Positions 46,389-56,137 of a DNA stretch of 64,000 nucleotides are shown here, in pieces; within the stretch, counting starts at the first letter, position 1; each line of letters begins with the position of its first letter. Below the pieces are notes generated by a model that saw only the letters and a list, made by a program, of their open reading frames with translations, searched no databases and was not told the DNA's origin. The translations under genes and the position numbers were made by a program. Origin of the DNA: Planctomycetaceae bacterium (GTDB lineage Bacteria > Planctomycetota > Planctomycetia > Pirellulales > Pirellulaceae); assembly GCA_002709225.1 (NCBI GenBank), contig PAQH01000120.1, forward strand, positions 1-64,000. Reading direction: 5' to 3'.

Positions 46389-48686
46389 ATGCACACGGGT
46401 CCGCCACCAGCGAGCGTCTGGATCCTGCTCACACTGCTCACCACGAACGTACTGCCAGCCCCCCGGCCGGCGGCTCGCGTCTCCCATCCCGCCTCTCCTC
46501 AAACGCGTTCCTTGCTACTTCGCGCCGAGCGCTTTGTGGCCAGCGGTGAGTGGGACGAAGGCGTGAACGCGTTACGCCTCGCGATGGACGTACACGGAGA
46601 TGAACGTATCCGACTCGATCGCGAACCGGCACGCCAGCCCTCAGCGGCGGAGCCCCAACTGTTTGTCAGCGTGCGCCAATACTGCCACCTGCGATTGACC
46701 GCTTGGTCGGTCACCGCGCCAGCCGCGCTCGCGACCTATCGCAACCAGGTCGACCCCCTGGTCAAACAACAGCTACAAACCGCATTGGTCGACCGAGACT
46801 CGCATGCCCTGGCGGACATTGCCCACCGGTTCTTTGCCAGCAGTCATGCGGACGAGGCCTTATGGCACTTAGGGGAGTGGGCCCTGGAACGCGGCGACTA
46901 CAATCAGGCCCGCTGGGCCTGGGAGCAGCTACATCCAGCCCTTCGTTACCGGACGACCGCCCCTTATGTGGGTATACCGTTTTGGCTTACCGTCGAAAGA
47001 CGGGAACCGAAAACACATGCGGTGACTCCCCTACCTGCCGTAGACCCACCAGCCCGACGTGGATGGCCACTTGCCTACCCAGATGCGAACTACACACTGG
47101 CAGAGATCCGTGCTCGGTTGGTGCTGGTTTCCATACTTGAAGGTTCTTTGCGGCGGGCAGAAACAGAATACATGCTGTACCAGCAATGGCACTCTCAAAC
47201 GGATGGCAGCCTGGGGGGGCGTCAGGGACGTATGGTGGATCTACTACGAGAGTTACTTGACAAATCGCGTCACTGGCCCAGTCCAGCACACGTACCAGGC
47301 TGGCCCACGTTCGCTGGTAATCAAGAACGTTCGTTGACGATCCCAGAAGCCGTCGACCTGGAACTTCGCCGGGTGTGGACTGTCCCCATATCGACAACTC
47401 CTCCGCCGCCGCAAGGCGAGGCCGAAGCTCCCCCTCCCTATTTCCCCGTGGTATCCGAAGATCTTGTCATCTTGCACGATGCCCAACGTATCCACGCCGT
47501 CAATCTGCAAACCGGACAACCCGCATTTCCCGCTGACAACCGGGATTCCAAAATAGCCTCCACGAGTCTCTACGAGCAAACCCAACGCGCTGTAGAGGAT
47601 CGGGCCCCCAGCCCGCGCGGGCTGCAGTATTTCGCCCCCACGCTGTTTGGAAAGCAGCTGTTTGCCTCATTGGGATATAAAACAACTGGGCGGCACCAGA
47701 CCGCTCCAGCCAGCGCCGCAGAAAACCAACTCGTCGGCTTGGACCTGGCCGCCGAGGGGCGTCTGCTGCGTGGTTTCCCGCTGGCGGCCCCCGACACCGG
47801 CTGGACCTGGGACGGTCCGCCTATCTGCGATGGACATCGACTTCACATCCCGCTGAGAAAGCAAACCGACACGCAAACGGAAGTCGCCCTCAGCCGCTAC
47901 GACTTGACCACTGGCCAGCTACAAGGACCACTGGTGCGGGTCGCATCCAGTATGCACGCCAAGACTCCGGAGAGTGCCAGCCGGCCAGACAACCTGCTCT
48001 CACTTACCCATGGCTGCCTGCTCTACAACACCAACTTGGGAACGATCGCCGCCTTCGATACCGAGAGGGGTTCACTTAAGTGGATGTTTCAGTACCCGCG
48101 TTCGGCAGAATCTGGCCCAGCGGCAGCAAGTGGTGCCGCTGCCCTGGCTCCCAATCCGTGCCTGGTGCACAAGGATCTTGCTATCGTGGCACCGGTCGAT
48201 TCCCAACACATACTGGCAATCGATATCACGACGGGACAGCTGGTCTGGAATGTACCGCGCGACAACGGGATGGAACTGGTCCACCTACTGGGAGTAACAA
48301 GAGACCGAGTTATTGCCAGTGGCAACGCAACCTATGCCTTTGACCTTTATTCCGGAAAACTGCGGGCACGGTTTCCCTCCGCCCCAGAAACCGCCACACG
48401 GGGATACGGCCGCGGATTACTGGCTGGCAACCAGCTGTATTGGCCCACGCGCCGCGCACTTTTCCTCTTGGACGCCTACAGCCTGTCGCCGGTACGGCAA
48501 CCCGTCCACCTGGAACGCCTCGGTCTTCAGGGAGGCAATCTCGTACTGGTTGGGCGGACCCTGCTGCTCGCCGGCTCCCAACGCATGTCGGCACTGCGCG
48601 GCTCACCCCTAGGTGCCGTTCCTGGCTCGACACCCGCGGCGCATCAAGTCTCCCCACCCCGCCAGACTTCCGCAAACAGGTTCTAA
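46389..48686 (+). CDS. Secreted PQQ-like beta-propeller protein with TPR-like N-terminal region
   Basis: A 765-residue exported protein. The ATG at 46389 begins a signal peptide (PPPASVWILLTLLTTNVLPA). Residues about 40-290 are helical with TPR-like repeats (LLLRAERFVASGEWDEGVNALRL, EALWHLGEWALERGDYNQARWAW). Residues about 300-745 form a beta-propeller opening with WPTFAGNQERSLTI, with blade phrases IHAVNLQTGQPAFP, IAAFDTERGSLKWMFQYP and ILAIDITTGQLVWNVP. No quinoprotein catalytic residues are evident. It is joined with the small TM protein upstream and MoxR 2 bases downstream, so these three form one unit. Likely an envelope scaffold or binding protein. Confidence 0.9.
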   Translation: MHTGPPPASVWILLTLLTTNVLPAPRPAARVSHPASPQTRSLLLRAERFVASGEWDEGVNALRLAMDVHGDERIRLDREPARQPSAAEPQLFVSVRQYCHLRLTAWSVTAPAALATYRNQVDPLVKQQLQTALVDRDSHALADIAHRFFASSHADEALWHLGEWALERGDYNQARWAWEQLHPALRYRTTAPYVGIPFWLTVERREPKTHAVTPLPAVDPPARRGWPLAYPDANYTLAEIRARLVLVSILEGSLRRAETEYMLYQQWHSQTDGSLGGRQGRMVDLLRELLDKSRHWPSPAHVPGWPTFAGNQERSLTIPEAVDLELRRVWTVPISTTPPPPQGEAEAPPPYFPVVSEDLVILHDAQRIHAVNLQTGQPAFPADNRDSKIASTSLYEQTQRAVEDRAPSPRGLQYFAPTLFGKQLFASLGYKTTGRHQTAPASAAENQLVGLDLAAEGRLLRGFPLAAPDTGWTWDGPPICDGHRLHIPLRKQTDTQTEVALSRYDLTTGQLQGPLVRVASSMHAKTPESASRPDNLLSLTHGCLLYNTNLGTIAAFDTERGSLKWMFQYPRSAESGPAAASGAAALAPNPCLVHKDLAIVAPVDSQHILAIDITTGQLVWNVPRDNGMELVHLLGVTRDRVIASGNATYAFDLYSGKLRARFPSAPETATRGYGRGLLAGNQLYWPTRRALFLLDAYSLSPVRQPVHLERLGLQGGNLVLVGRTLLLAGSQRMSALRGSPLGAVPGSTPAAHQVSPPRQTSANRF

Positions 48687-48688
48687 GT

Positions 48689-49762
48689 ATGCTACCCGAC
48701 GATGACGTAAGGACTGTTCAAGAACTGCACAGTGTTTGCCAGTCTATCCAGGCTGAAGTGGCCAAAGTACTGGTCGGTCAGCAACAAGTGATCGAAGATC
48801 TCCTAACAGCCCTGCTGTCAGGCGGCCATTGCCTGCTGGTGGGAGTACCCGGCCTCGCCAAAACCTTGATGATCCGCTCACTAGCCCAGGCACTGGACGT
48901 GGAATTCAACCGCATTCAATTCACACCGGACCTGATGCCGGCAGACATTACCGGTACTGAAGTGATCCAGGAAGATCGCTCCAGTGGCCAGCGCAATTAC
49001 CGGTTTCTGCCTGGCCCTATTTTCGCCAACCTCGTCCTCGCAGACGAAATCAATCGAACCCCTCCCAAAACACAAGCGGCTTTGTTGGAAGCAATGCAAG
49101 AACAGGGAGTCACCGTCGGTGGGGACACCCATGCGCTCCCCGCGCCGTTCTTTGTACTGGCAACACAGAATCCAATCGAACAGGAAGGAACGTACCCTCT
49201 TCCCGAAGCGCAGCTGGACCGATTCATGCTGCAAGTCTGGGTCGAATATCCTGATGAAGACGACGAACTGGAGATCGTAAAACGTACCACCTCCGACACG
49301 GACTCCGCGATCAAACCCCTGCTGGGTGCCGACCAATTGATTCGCTTGACATCGGTCATTCGACGAATTCCGATTGCCGATCACATCGCACGTTACGCAT
49401 TGCGATTGGCGCGTTCTAGTCGACCACAATCCACGGCCGCCCCAGATTTCATCAAGGAGTTCACCCTCTGGGGCGCCGGTCCCAGGGCTAGTCAATATCT
49501 TGTACTGGGTGCCAAGTCACGAGCGGTTATTCAGGGACGGATGCACGTCGGCATTGATGACATTCGCTCCGTCGCCGCACCGGTACTCCGCCATCGCATC
49601 AAAACCAATTTCCATGCTGACGCTGAGGGAATCACCCCAGACGAACTGGTTCAACGACTCTTGATACATGTCTCCGAACAAGGCGATACGTCCCCCGCAC
49701 ACCCCGGCGTCGACCGCCTGTTGCGCCCGTCCTCCACCGACGACTCGTCGCCAGCAGGTTAA
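48689..49762 (+). CDS. MoxR-family AAA+ ATPase
   Basis: A 357-residue cytoplasmic AAA+ protein. Walker A is LLVGVPGLAKTLM, Walker B is LVLADEINRTPPKTQAALLEAMQE, sensor 1 FFVLATQNPIEQEGTYPLPEAQLDRF, and the C-terminal lid has the usual RASQYLVLGAKSRAVIQGR. The start ATG at 48689 directly follows the PQQ-protein stop (TAA at 48684-48686). MoxR proteins act as chaperones for metalloenzyme or surface-protein maturation and usually precede a DUF58/von Willebrand A cluster. Here the next gene converges, so no such partner is adjacent. Confidence 0.96.
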   Translation: MLPDDDVRTVQELHSVCQSIQAEVAKVLVGQQQVIEDLLTALLSGGHCLLVGVPGLAKTLMIRSLAQALDVEFNRIQFTPDLMPADITGTEVIQEDRSSGQRNYRFLPGPIFANLVLADEINRTPPKTQAALLEAMQEQGVTVGGDTHALPAPFFVLATQNPIEQEGTYPLPEAQLDRFMLQVWVEYPDEDDELEIVKRTTSDTDSAIKPLLGADQLIRLTSVIRRIPIADHIARYALRLARSSRPQSTAAPDFIKEFTLWGAGPRASQYLVLGAKSRAVIQGRMHVGIDDIRSVAAPVLRHRIKTNFHADAEGITPDELVQRLLIHVSEQGDTSPAHPGVDRLLRPSSTDDSSPAG

Positions 49763-49784
49763 TTCTTCCCGTGCACCGCCCCCT

Positions 49785-51881
49785 TCACGGGCTGGCAGCT
49801 TCCTTACTGGCAGGCTGGTGCAATGACTGCAAGTAATGCCAAAGTGCGTCAAACTGGCGCATCGCGTCACCCTTGTAATACTGGCGTAAGCTCGTCCGTT
49901 TTCCATCGGGAGCAAACCGCAGCATTTTGGTGGCAGGATCGATGCGCTGCGGATTGAGCATCCAGCGTCGATAGTAAGAAGGCCTCAGTCGCTGCGCGAC
50001 ATGTACCAAGTTGGTACTGCGTGCGTCAAAGGGTGCCTGTGGCTGTCGATCCGCAATCGGGTGGCAACGATGGCAAGACATTCCGGTATCCATTGCCGCC
50101 AGCTGCGCTCCAATCGCTGCCTTGCGGGGATCTACCTCGATGCGCAGAGCGGGCTCCTGGCCGTAGCCATGCTGTGCCGCCAGGCCTCGTGACAACCACT
50201 CCGCACGAGACACAAAAGCCGGCATTTGGATACGTAAATGCTCACGTGCCCGATAACCGAGTTGTCCCGCCAGCAGACGGCGAGTCCAATCTCGGCGCAA
50301 CTTATCACCCACCCAGGTCAGTTCCGGAATGGCTTCTGGCGGGTGCCCTCCCACCGCCTCTTCATCCAGGATGTAACCTAAGGTGGACTGTTCCCCATCT
50401 AGCTGATGGCAAGTGGTACAACGCAAACGCTGTACTTGCCGTTGCGCAAACTCACTCGCGACACCATGCAGCCACGCCTGGGGCCCCACTTGCAACGCGG
50501 TGGCAATCGCCATGCGTTCCGCCTCACCCAGTGCAAATGCGGGAACACCGTTGGCCGGCAGATCGGGCGCGAGACATCCGGCGTTCGCTGCCGCCCCCGC
50601 GGTCTTCCACAATACGCGTGACACCGCAGGCGGACGCACTTGAACGGCGGTGAGATGGCACTGCTGACATCCTAAACTGACGAACAGCTTCTCTCCGCGC
50701 GCCGCCTCCCCCGCGGCGTGCGCGGCGACATTACCTTTTGAACTCCGCCGCAGAAACACTTCCAAATCGATTGCTTCCGATAACGTCAAACCCAGGTTCG
50801 GCATCGCCGTCCAGGCGTAATGTTGTTCCGGAGCAACAAGGAAACGCGCCAGCGTTCCCGTCTTGAATTTGGCGGCCACAAAATGAAGAGACAGCCGGTC
50901 CCACTCGTCAGTATCGCCAGGCGCGGTAAACCGATGGCAACCGATGCAGCCACGATCTTCGAAGAGTGCTTCACCACGTTCGGCGGACCCCGCCGCCACG
51001 CCCTCGTCTTTCAGGCTGCGTGGACTCTTCGCTAACAGATACGCCGTTAAATCAGCCGCTTGACGTTCGGCTGGTTCGGCAGGCAAGCCGTGCAATAATC
51101 GAGGCATGCTGCTCCGGTTGCGCACTCGCTGGGGATCTAGGAGCCACTCCACTACCCAGTCAGCACTTAGGCTACCAGCCGCTGCCAGCAAGTCGGGAGC
51201 CCGACGGTTTAGTTCCGGCATCCCGCTGGAAGCAAGTCTCATCAGCCCTGCATGACAATCAAAACAGTGCAAACGAGCAGCCAGAAACCGTCCTCTGCGA
51301 ATCTGCCGCCCGCGTTCCAGGGTACGATCCGCGCTATCACAAAACAGCCTTTGCGGCGTCATGGGTTCGCGAACAAAATCCCCGCCCGACCAGTCCACAC
51401 GCAATTGCGCGGCGCCGGACGATACGCTCTGATAACGAATCCGCAATCGGTTGTAACCACGCACCAAGTCAATCTGCTCCGCCGGCAAACGGTCGAGATC
51501 ACCGGCAGCCCCATCCCAGATGCGGATACCGTTGATCTCCATGGACACCTGACCTTGGCCTGACAGGAAGAACTGGTAAGACCCTTTGAGTCGCAACTTG
51601 AGATACCCGGTCCATTCCACCGTAAACGGCCCGGGTGAGAGCAGGGCCGTCGGCGCCCCGCCCCGCGCAACAGTAATCGCAGGCAGGCGATCGACACGCG
51701 CATCCTGACCATGCGTTTGACCCTGATCCACCGTCTGGAAAACCGCTTGCAAACCCGGGATCAAACGGACGCGTAGATCCTTAGGAAGACGTCCCGGCCG
51801 TAGTGCTTGAAAACCAGCTGCCTGTGCCGTGAAGAAGACGGTCACGATCAAACCGGAACAACAAATCACACGTCGACACAT
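49785..51881 (-). CDS. PA14-domain, penta-haem cytochrome c-type protein
   Basis: A 698-residue exported protein: signal peptide (VICCSGLIVTVFFTAQAAGF), a PA14-like beta-sandwich (about 35-170, e.g. PGPFTVEWTGYLKLRLKGSYQFFLSGQG), then cytochrome c domains with five CxxCH sites: CFDCH, CIGCH, CQQCH, CTTCH and CHRCH. Single-haem modules follow each other (RGRFLAARLHCFDCH..., GEALFEDRGCIGCH..., GEKLFVSLGCQQCH...). PA14 domains bind carbohydrates, so this could be an envelope electron-transfer protein acting on or near polysaccharide. It is monocistronic and convergent with the MoxR gene. Confidence 0.92.
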   Translation of the reverse strand: MCRRVICCSGLIVTVFFTAQAAGFQALRPGRLPKDLRVRLIPGLQAVFQTVDQGQTHGQDARVDRLPAITVARGGAPTALLSPGPFTVEWTGYLKLRLKGSYQFFLSGQGQVSMEINGIRIWDGAAGDLDRLPAEQIDLVRGYNRLRIRYQSVSSGAAQLRVDWSGGDFVREPMTPQRLFCDSADRTLERGRQIRRGRFLAARLHCFDCHAGLMRLASSGMPELNRRAPDLLAAAGSLSADWVVEWLLDPQRVRNRSSMPRLLHGLPAEPAERQAADLTAYLLAKSPRSLKDEGVAAGSAERGEALFEDRGCIGCHRFTAPGDTDEWDRLSLHFVAAKFKTGTLARFLVAPEQHYAWTAMPNLGLTLSEAIDLEVFLRRSSKGNVAAHAAGEAARGEKLFVSLGCQQCHLTAVQVRPPAVSRVLWKTAGAAANAGCLAPDLPANGVPAFALGEAERMAIATALQVGPQAWLHGVASEFAQRQVQRLRCTTCHQLDGEQSTLGYILDEEAVGGHPPEAIPELTWVGDKLRRDWTRRLLAGQLGYRAREHLRIQMPAFVSRAEWLSRGLAAQHGYGQEPALRIEVDPRKAAIGAQLAAMDTGMSCHRCHPIADRQPQAPFDARSTNLVHVAQRLRPSYYRRWMLNPQRIDPATKMLRFAPDGKRTSLRQYYKGDAMRQFDALWHYLQSLHQPASKEAASP

Positions 51882-52113
51882 GTTGACCGAACATCTCTTT
51901 CATCAAGGTGGACACAAAGTCAGGTCTTACCATGTCGGTACCCAAGCATAACAACAAACAACCTTATAAAATACCTCCTCCACCGCTACGGCTGATTTAC
52001 ATCCACACGGGTTGGGCTACGCTGGACTACGTCCCCGGGAAGGTCCGATCGGCCCAACAACGACCAGTGATCGGGGTTTTAGGTATTTTCTTCTATCGAC
52101 AAGCTGCCAGACA

Positions 52114-52689
52114 ATGCCCACATCGGACCGTCAAAAGTGGAATCACAAATACCTTGCATCAACCGGTCCCGCCACGGAACCCTCCGCCTTGATTACCGCG
52201 CTGGAGCGACACCTTCCGGAAACAGGGCGAGCATTGGACATCGCCGGCGGAGCGGGGCGTCACGCTATTTGGCTGGCTCAGCGGGGTCTTGAGGTGACTC
52301 TGGTCGACGTCGCCCCAGCGGGTTTGCGGATTGCGGAGCAGCGTGCCGTCGAAGCGGGTGTCTCGTTGACCACGATGGAACTCGACCTTGAACAGTCTGC
52401 GTTCCCCGCCGGCCCCTGGGATCTGTTGCTCTCCTCACACTACCTGCAGCGTTCGCTATTTCCGCTCTATCCGAAACAGTTAAAGGCAGGAGGGATCCTG
52501 GTCTGTCTGCAACCGACGCTGACGAACCTGGAGCGGCACTCCAAACCGTCCGCTCGTTTTCTGTTACGACCGCAAGAACTTCCCGGACTGGTGCCCGACT
52601 TGGAAATCCTACACCACCACGAGGGCTGGCTGGAAAAGGACCGGCACGAGGCAATCCTGGTAGCCCGTAAACCGCATGCCCCAGCTTGA
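52114..52689 (+). CDS. Class I SAM-dependent methyltransferase
   Basis: A 191-residue protein; the ATG at 52114 fits the family start (W-x-x-K-Y at residues 9-13, KWNHKY). SAM-binding motif I is ALDIAGGAGRHAIWLAQRG (GxGxG-like DIAGGAGRHA), followed by VTLVDVAPAGL and the catalytic-strand region WDLLLSSHYLQRSLFP. It is closest in layout to TehB-type or small-molecule methyltransferases. The longer frame upstream (from 52012) is not family-like. The gene is single and convergent with the sugar isomerase-like gene. Substrate unknown. Confidence 0.9.
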   Translation: MPTSDRQKWNHKYLASTGPATEPSALITALERHLPETGRALDIAGGAGRHAIWLAQRGLEVTLVDVAPAGLRIAEQRAVEAGVSLTTMELDLEQSAFPAGPWDLLLSSHYLQRSLFPLYPKQLKAGGILVCLQPTLTNLERHSKPSARFLLRPQELPGLVPDLEILHHHEGWLEKDRHEAILVARKPHAPA

Positions 52690-52728
52690 TCGACGGTTCC
52701 CGTAGATACATCACCTGCCGCCATGACT

Positions 52729-53547
52729 TCAGGGCGACGCCAGCCCCAGCAACTTGCGTAGTGCGGTCAACGCGATCTCACCAAACTGTAGCGCCGGGAT
52801 TTGCGCAATCTGTGGATTCATCAACTCAATCGAAACGCAGCCACGGTATTCCACATCAGTGAGCCGACGAAGAATCGGTCGCCAATCAATGATCCCATCA
52901 CCCGGCAAGATCCGGTCACGATCCGAGGCCAGCTCACGAGCCTGATCCCCAATGTCAGCCAATTGAACGTGAAATAGATTCTCTGTCGTCAGATAAGTTA
53001 AATCCGCTTCTTTACTGGGCCCCACGTAGTAGTGAAACGAATCGAGGCAAATCCCCAAGTGGGGGCTGCCCACTTCTTCCACGAGCGCCACGACAGTCTG
53101 CAGGTTGTTTCCGATTGCTGCGCCCGCCTGAGGTTCCACAGCAAGCCTGACACTTAACGGACCTGCCAACTGCGCCGCTTCCAAGAGTGAATGTCGAACG
53201 CGTTCAAGATCTGTGGCCGTCAGGGGGTGGGGGACGTCACAAGCCACCACAAGCGTCTCTACTTCCAGCAACTGGCAGAGCTGCAGCCGTTCGGCAAACA
53301 ACTCCCAGGCGGCGCGGCGTGCATCCCCTTGGGTCGTCAACAAGCCACCATGAAAACTCGCAACAGCGGCATCCATCCCGTGGTCTTGCAGCAACCGCTG
53401 CAAGGATGGGGCCGACTCTGTTTCAAGATACGCTTCGACTTTAGTGAGCCACAGCTCCAGACTATCACACTTGCCGGCAGCATAGTCTTCGACGTCCCGC
53501 TGCAACGGAGAATTCAGTGAGCAAACCTGTGACAATGTAGGGCGCAT
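52729..53547 (-). CDS. Xylose isomerase-like TIM-barrel protein (sugar phosphate isomerase/epimerase family)
   Basis: A 272-residue AP-endonuclease-2 type TIM barrel. The ATG at 53547 opens with MRPTLSQVCSLNSPL, the usual start of planctomycete family members; the upstream ATG at 53583 adds 12 residues that are not conserved. Metal-site strands are RLAVEPQAGAAIGN (Glu), LGICLDSFHYYVG (Asp and His), LFHVQLADIGD (His) and SIELMNP (Glu), a full set for a divalent-metal isomerase or epimerase. There is no signal peptide. Substrate unknown, probably a sugar or inositol. Confidence 0.9.
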   Translation of the reverse strand: MRPTLSQVCSLNSPLQRDVEDYAAGKCDSLELWLTKVEAYLETESAPSLQRLLQDHGMDAAVASFHGGLLTTQGDARRAAWELFAERLQLCQLLEVETLVVACDVPHPLTATDLERVRHSLLEAAQLAGPLSVRLAVEPQAGAAIGNNLQTVVALVEEVGSPHLGICLDSFHYYVGPSKEADLTYLTTENLFHVQLADIGDQARELASDRDRILPGDGIIDWRPILRRLTDVEYRGCVSIELMNPQIAQIPALQFGEIALTALRKLLGLASP

Positions 53548-53730
53548 AGGACAACACCGCTTGAGGCTTCGGATCGGGAACACGGAGTCCGCCTGCAGTG
53601 AACCACATGCGAATGATTACCACTGCCCGGTCTCCGGCAGGCGAGCCGCGACGCCCCCGTTTGTTTGATTCTATCAACCGCTGTGGAGTATGATCGTGGG
53701 AGACCAAGCTAACAACCAACGAGCAGGCAA

Positions 53731-55065
53731 ATGATCGAAATCGGCGGGTTTCAAACCGGGTGTTGTGGCAGGATCACTCGCCGGTCGTTGCTCCGAGCAT
53801 CATTCGCGATGCCGTTCGCAGGGGTTGTTGACTCATCGACACTCGCTGCGGAGAACCGGGTCAAATCGGTGATCCTGTTATGGCTGTGGGGGGGACCCAG
53901 TCACCTCGACACGTTTGATCCCAAACCGCGGGCCCCTATCGAAATCCGCGGGCCATTCAGCCCGATCGCAACACAGACCCCGGGCTTGCAGTTCAGTGAA
54001 CTCCTGCCGTTGCTGGCCAGTCGGTCGCAGCTCTTTTCCGTAGTCCGCACCAACACCAACCTCACAAATGTGCACCGCGTCGCCGGTTCGATCGCTTTGA
54101 CCGGAGGCGAAGGCCGTAACGGTGACAACGACTACGCACCCAATTATGGATCCGTGATTCAAAGGGTTCATCAAACTGCGGGCGAATTGCCCCCCTTTGT
54201 GGCCGTTACTCCCGGTAAACTGAGAACCGCTATTGGACCACTGAAAGGGTATGGCGGTGGACGTTGGGGGAATTCCTACGACCCATTCCCAGTCCAGTGC
54301 AACGATCGCGGAGAGATCTACCTACCCACGCTCAAGCTACTTGAAGGATTGAGCCTGACGCGGCTTGACGACCGCCGTCGTCTATTGCGCGAACTCGATC
54401 AACTTACTCGTCGCGGCGCACAATCCCGACCAGAACGTTGGACTGCTCAGCATCAAAAGGCATTCCGTTTGCTTACCTCTGCCGCGGGCCGCCGCGCCTT
54501 TGATCTGTCGGCGGAACCAGCACGCGTGCGCGCCAGCTACGGCCGGTCGCAGTTCGGACAAAGCTGTCTACTGGCGCGCCGCTTGGTCGAAACAGGCGTG
54601 CCTTACATCCAAGTCAATTGGAGCAAGTGGGTAGAGAACATCTACGACGGCCGGACCGATTTTGGCTGGGACACGCATTGGCTGAACTTTGAACACCTCG
54701 CGGACCGTCATGCGCCGATTCTCGATCGCGCGCTATCTGCCTTGCTCGACGACCTGTCCGAGCGCGGACTGCTGAAAGATACGCTGGTGTTGGCCATGGG
54801 GGAGTTCGGGCGGACGCCCAAGATCTCCGCCAATGGTGGCCGTGACCACTGGGCTCGCTGCTATAGCTCACTCTGGGCGGGCGGGGGAATCCAACCGGGA
54901 CGAGTCGTCGGCAGCAGTGACTCCCGAGGCTATGACCCAGTTACCGGTGGCATTGGACCCGAGCGCGTCGGTGCCACGTTGCTCGAGCGCGCAGGCATTA
55001 CCTCAGCGCAACGAGCGGCGCTGAAGATCCTACCCAATGCACAGGCCATCGAGGGGCTATTATGA
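53731..55065 (+). CDS. DUF1501 domain-containing protein
   Basis: A second DUF1501 paralogue, 444 residues, with a Tat-type signal (ITRRSLLRASFAMPFAGV). Family motifs: VILLWLWGGPSHLDTFDPKP, FAVVRTNTNL-type strand (LFSVVRTNTNLTNVHRV), RASYGRSQFGQSCLLARRLVE, WDTHWLNFEHLADRH and LVLAMGEFGRTPKISANGGRDHWARCYSSLWAGGGI, with the metal-binding Asp/His residues that relate it to alkaline phosphatases. It overlaps the downstream propeller gene by ATGA (55062-55065). Related to, but clearly diverged from, the paralogue at 44715. Confidence 0.94.
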   Translation: MIEIGGFQTGCCGRITRRSLLRASFAMPFAGVVDSSTLAAENRVKSVILLWLWGGPSHLDTFDPKPRAPIEIRGPFSPIATQTPGLQFSELLPLLASRSQLFSVVRTNTNLTNVHRVAGSIALTGGEGRNGDNDYAPNYGSVIQRVHQTAGELPPFVAVTPGKLRTAIGPLKGYGGGRWGNSYDPFPVQCNDRGEIYLPTLKLLEGLSLTRLDDRRRLLRELDQLTRRGAQSRPERWTAQHQKAFRLLTSAAGRRAFDLSAEPARVRASYGRSQFGQSCLLARRLVETGVPYIQVNWSKWVENIYDGRTDFGWDTHWLNFEHLADRHAPILDRALSALLDDLSERGLLKDTLVLAMGEFGRTPKISANGGRDHWARCYSSLWAGGGIQPGRVVGSSDSRGYDPVTGGIGPERVGATLLERAGITSAQRAALKILPNAQAIEGLL

Positions 55066-56114
55066 TCGCGATTCCCGCATGTATGGCGGGATCAAGGGAT
55101 CGCTCTCTGACCACGATAGGCGATTCATTTCCGTTGTCTGCTGCCACGCTCCATCACCCGAAATCCGCAGCTATCCTTGCACTCGGACACCCAGATGTCT
55201 CACGAAATCTCCGTCTGAGGGCCCCCGCCAACAGCCACTTCGCTATTTCCTGCCGGCTCGTCCCTTGCCTCTTGGTGCTGCTGGCCACTTGCGTCAATTC
55301 GGCAGTGGGTCAGGGTGAGAATCAGCCTCGCCGATTAACGTTTGATGGGCGTCAAAAACAAGACCCGGTCTTTATTAACCAGGGTCGAGAAATTATCTAC
55401 GCAGTGCAACACGAGAAACCGCGGCTCGTCTTATACCGCTTGCGGCTCTCCGATGGGCATACGGAACGTCTTCATCCCGATTCACCGCTGCCAGAATTTC
55501 GCCCCGTTTACTCTCGAGACGAAGCGACTTTTGCCTATCTGCAAATGACGGGCAACGACCGCCTGACGGTCCAAGTCCGCAGAGTTGGTATGCCACAACC
55601 CTTGGTTGTCAAACCGACAGCCGCTGTAATCTGGCACGCCGAGCTGACCCCGGATGGTCAGCACCTGCTATACGCCGCCTCGGGCCAGCTGCGTATGTAC
55701 CCTCTGTCCGGCGGAACAGAGCACACTTTAACCAAAACCGAGGGACGCAATAACTGGCCTAGCGTTTCTCCCAATGGACGCCAGGTCGCCTTCGGCTCAA
55801 GCCGATTGGGCAACTATGACCTTTTCACATTGGATCTCGACCAAAAGACAACCCGCCGTTTGACAACCAACAGATCGATGGACGCTCGTCCCACCTGGTC
55901 ACCTGACGGAAAACAAATCGCTTTCGTCAGCACCAGACACAGAAACTACGAACTCTACCTTATTGGTCGTGACGGAAATGGGCTGACTCGGGTCACTCAG
56001 AACCCGGAACGAGACGACTATCCCGCCTGGCACCCCGACGGACGACATCTTGTATCGGTCAGTCAACGCGACGGGCAAACCGACCTCTTCCTACACTCAA
56101 TTTCGCCGCGATGA
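55062..56114 (+). CDS. TolB-like PD40 beta-propeller protein
   Basis: A 350-residue exported protein coupled to the DUF1501 gene by ATGA. After a 65-residue lead there is a hydrophobic signal (SCRLVPCLLVLLATCVNSAVG), so export may start inside or the signal may be internal to a longer leader. The mature part has PD40 blades: VSPNGRQVAFGSSRLGNYDLFTLDLD, PTWSPDGKQIAFVSTRHRNYELYLI and DYPAWHPDGRHLVSVSQRDGQTDLFL. TolB-like propellers bind proteins or cell-wall material; no catalytic domain is present. The extended N-terminus before the signal is odd and no better start codon was found. Confidence 0.88.
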   Translation: MIAIPACMAGSRDRSLTTIGDSFPLSAATLHHPKSAAILALGHPDVSRNLRLRAPANSHFAISCRLVPCLLVLLATCVNSAVGQGENQPRRLTFDGRQKQDPVFINQGREIIYAVQHEKPRLVLYRLRLSDGHTERLHPDSPLPEFRPVYSRDEATFAYLQMTGNDRLTVQVRRVGMPQPLVVKPTAAVIWHAELTPDGQHLLYAASGQLRMYPLSGGTEHTLTKTEGRNNWPSVSPNGRQVAFGSSRLGNYDLFTLDLDQKTTRRLTTNRSMDARPTWSPDGKQIAFVSTRHRNYELYLIGRDGNGLTRVTQNPERDDYPAWHPDGRHLVSVSQRDGQTDLFLHSISPR

Positions 56115-56137
56115 CCCACGGGGACGCCACGTCCGGC

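Noticed and set aside
49763-49784. Expected DUF58/vWA partner gene after moxR
   Set aside because: The next gene is convergent (cytochrome); the typical MoxR cluster partners are absent, so no such operon is claimed.
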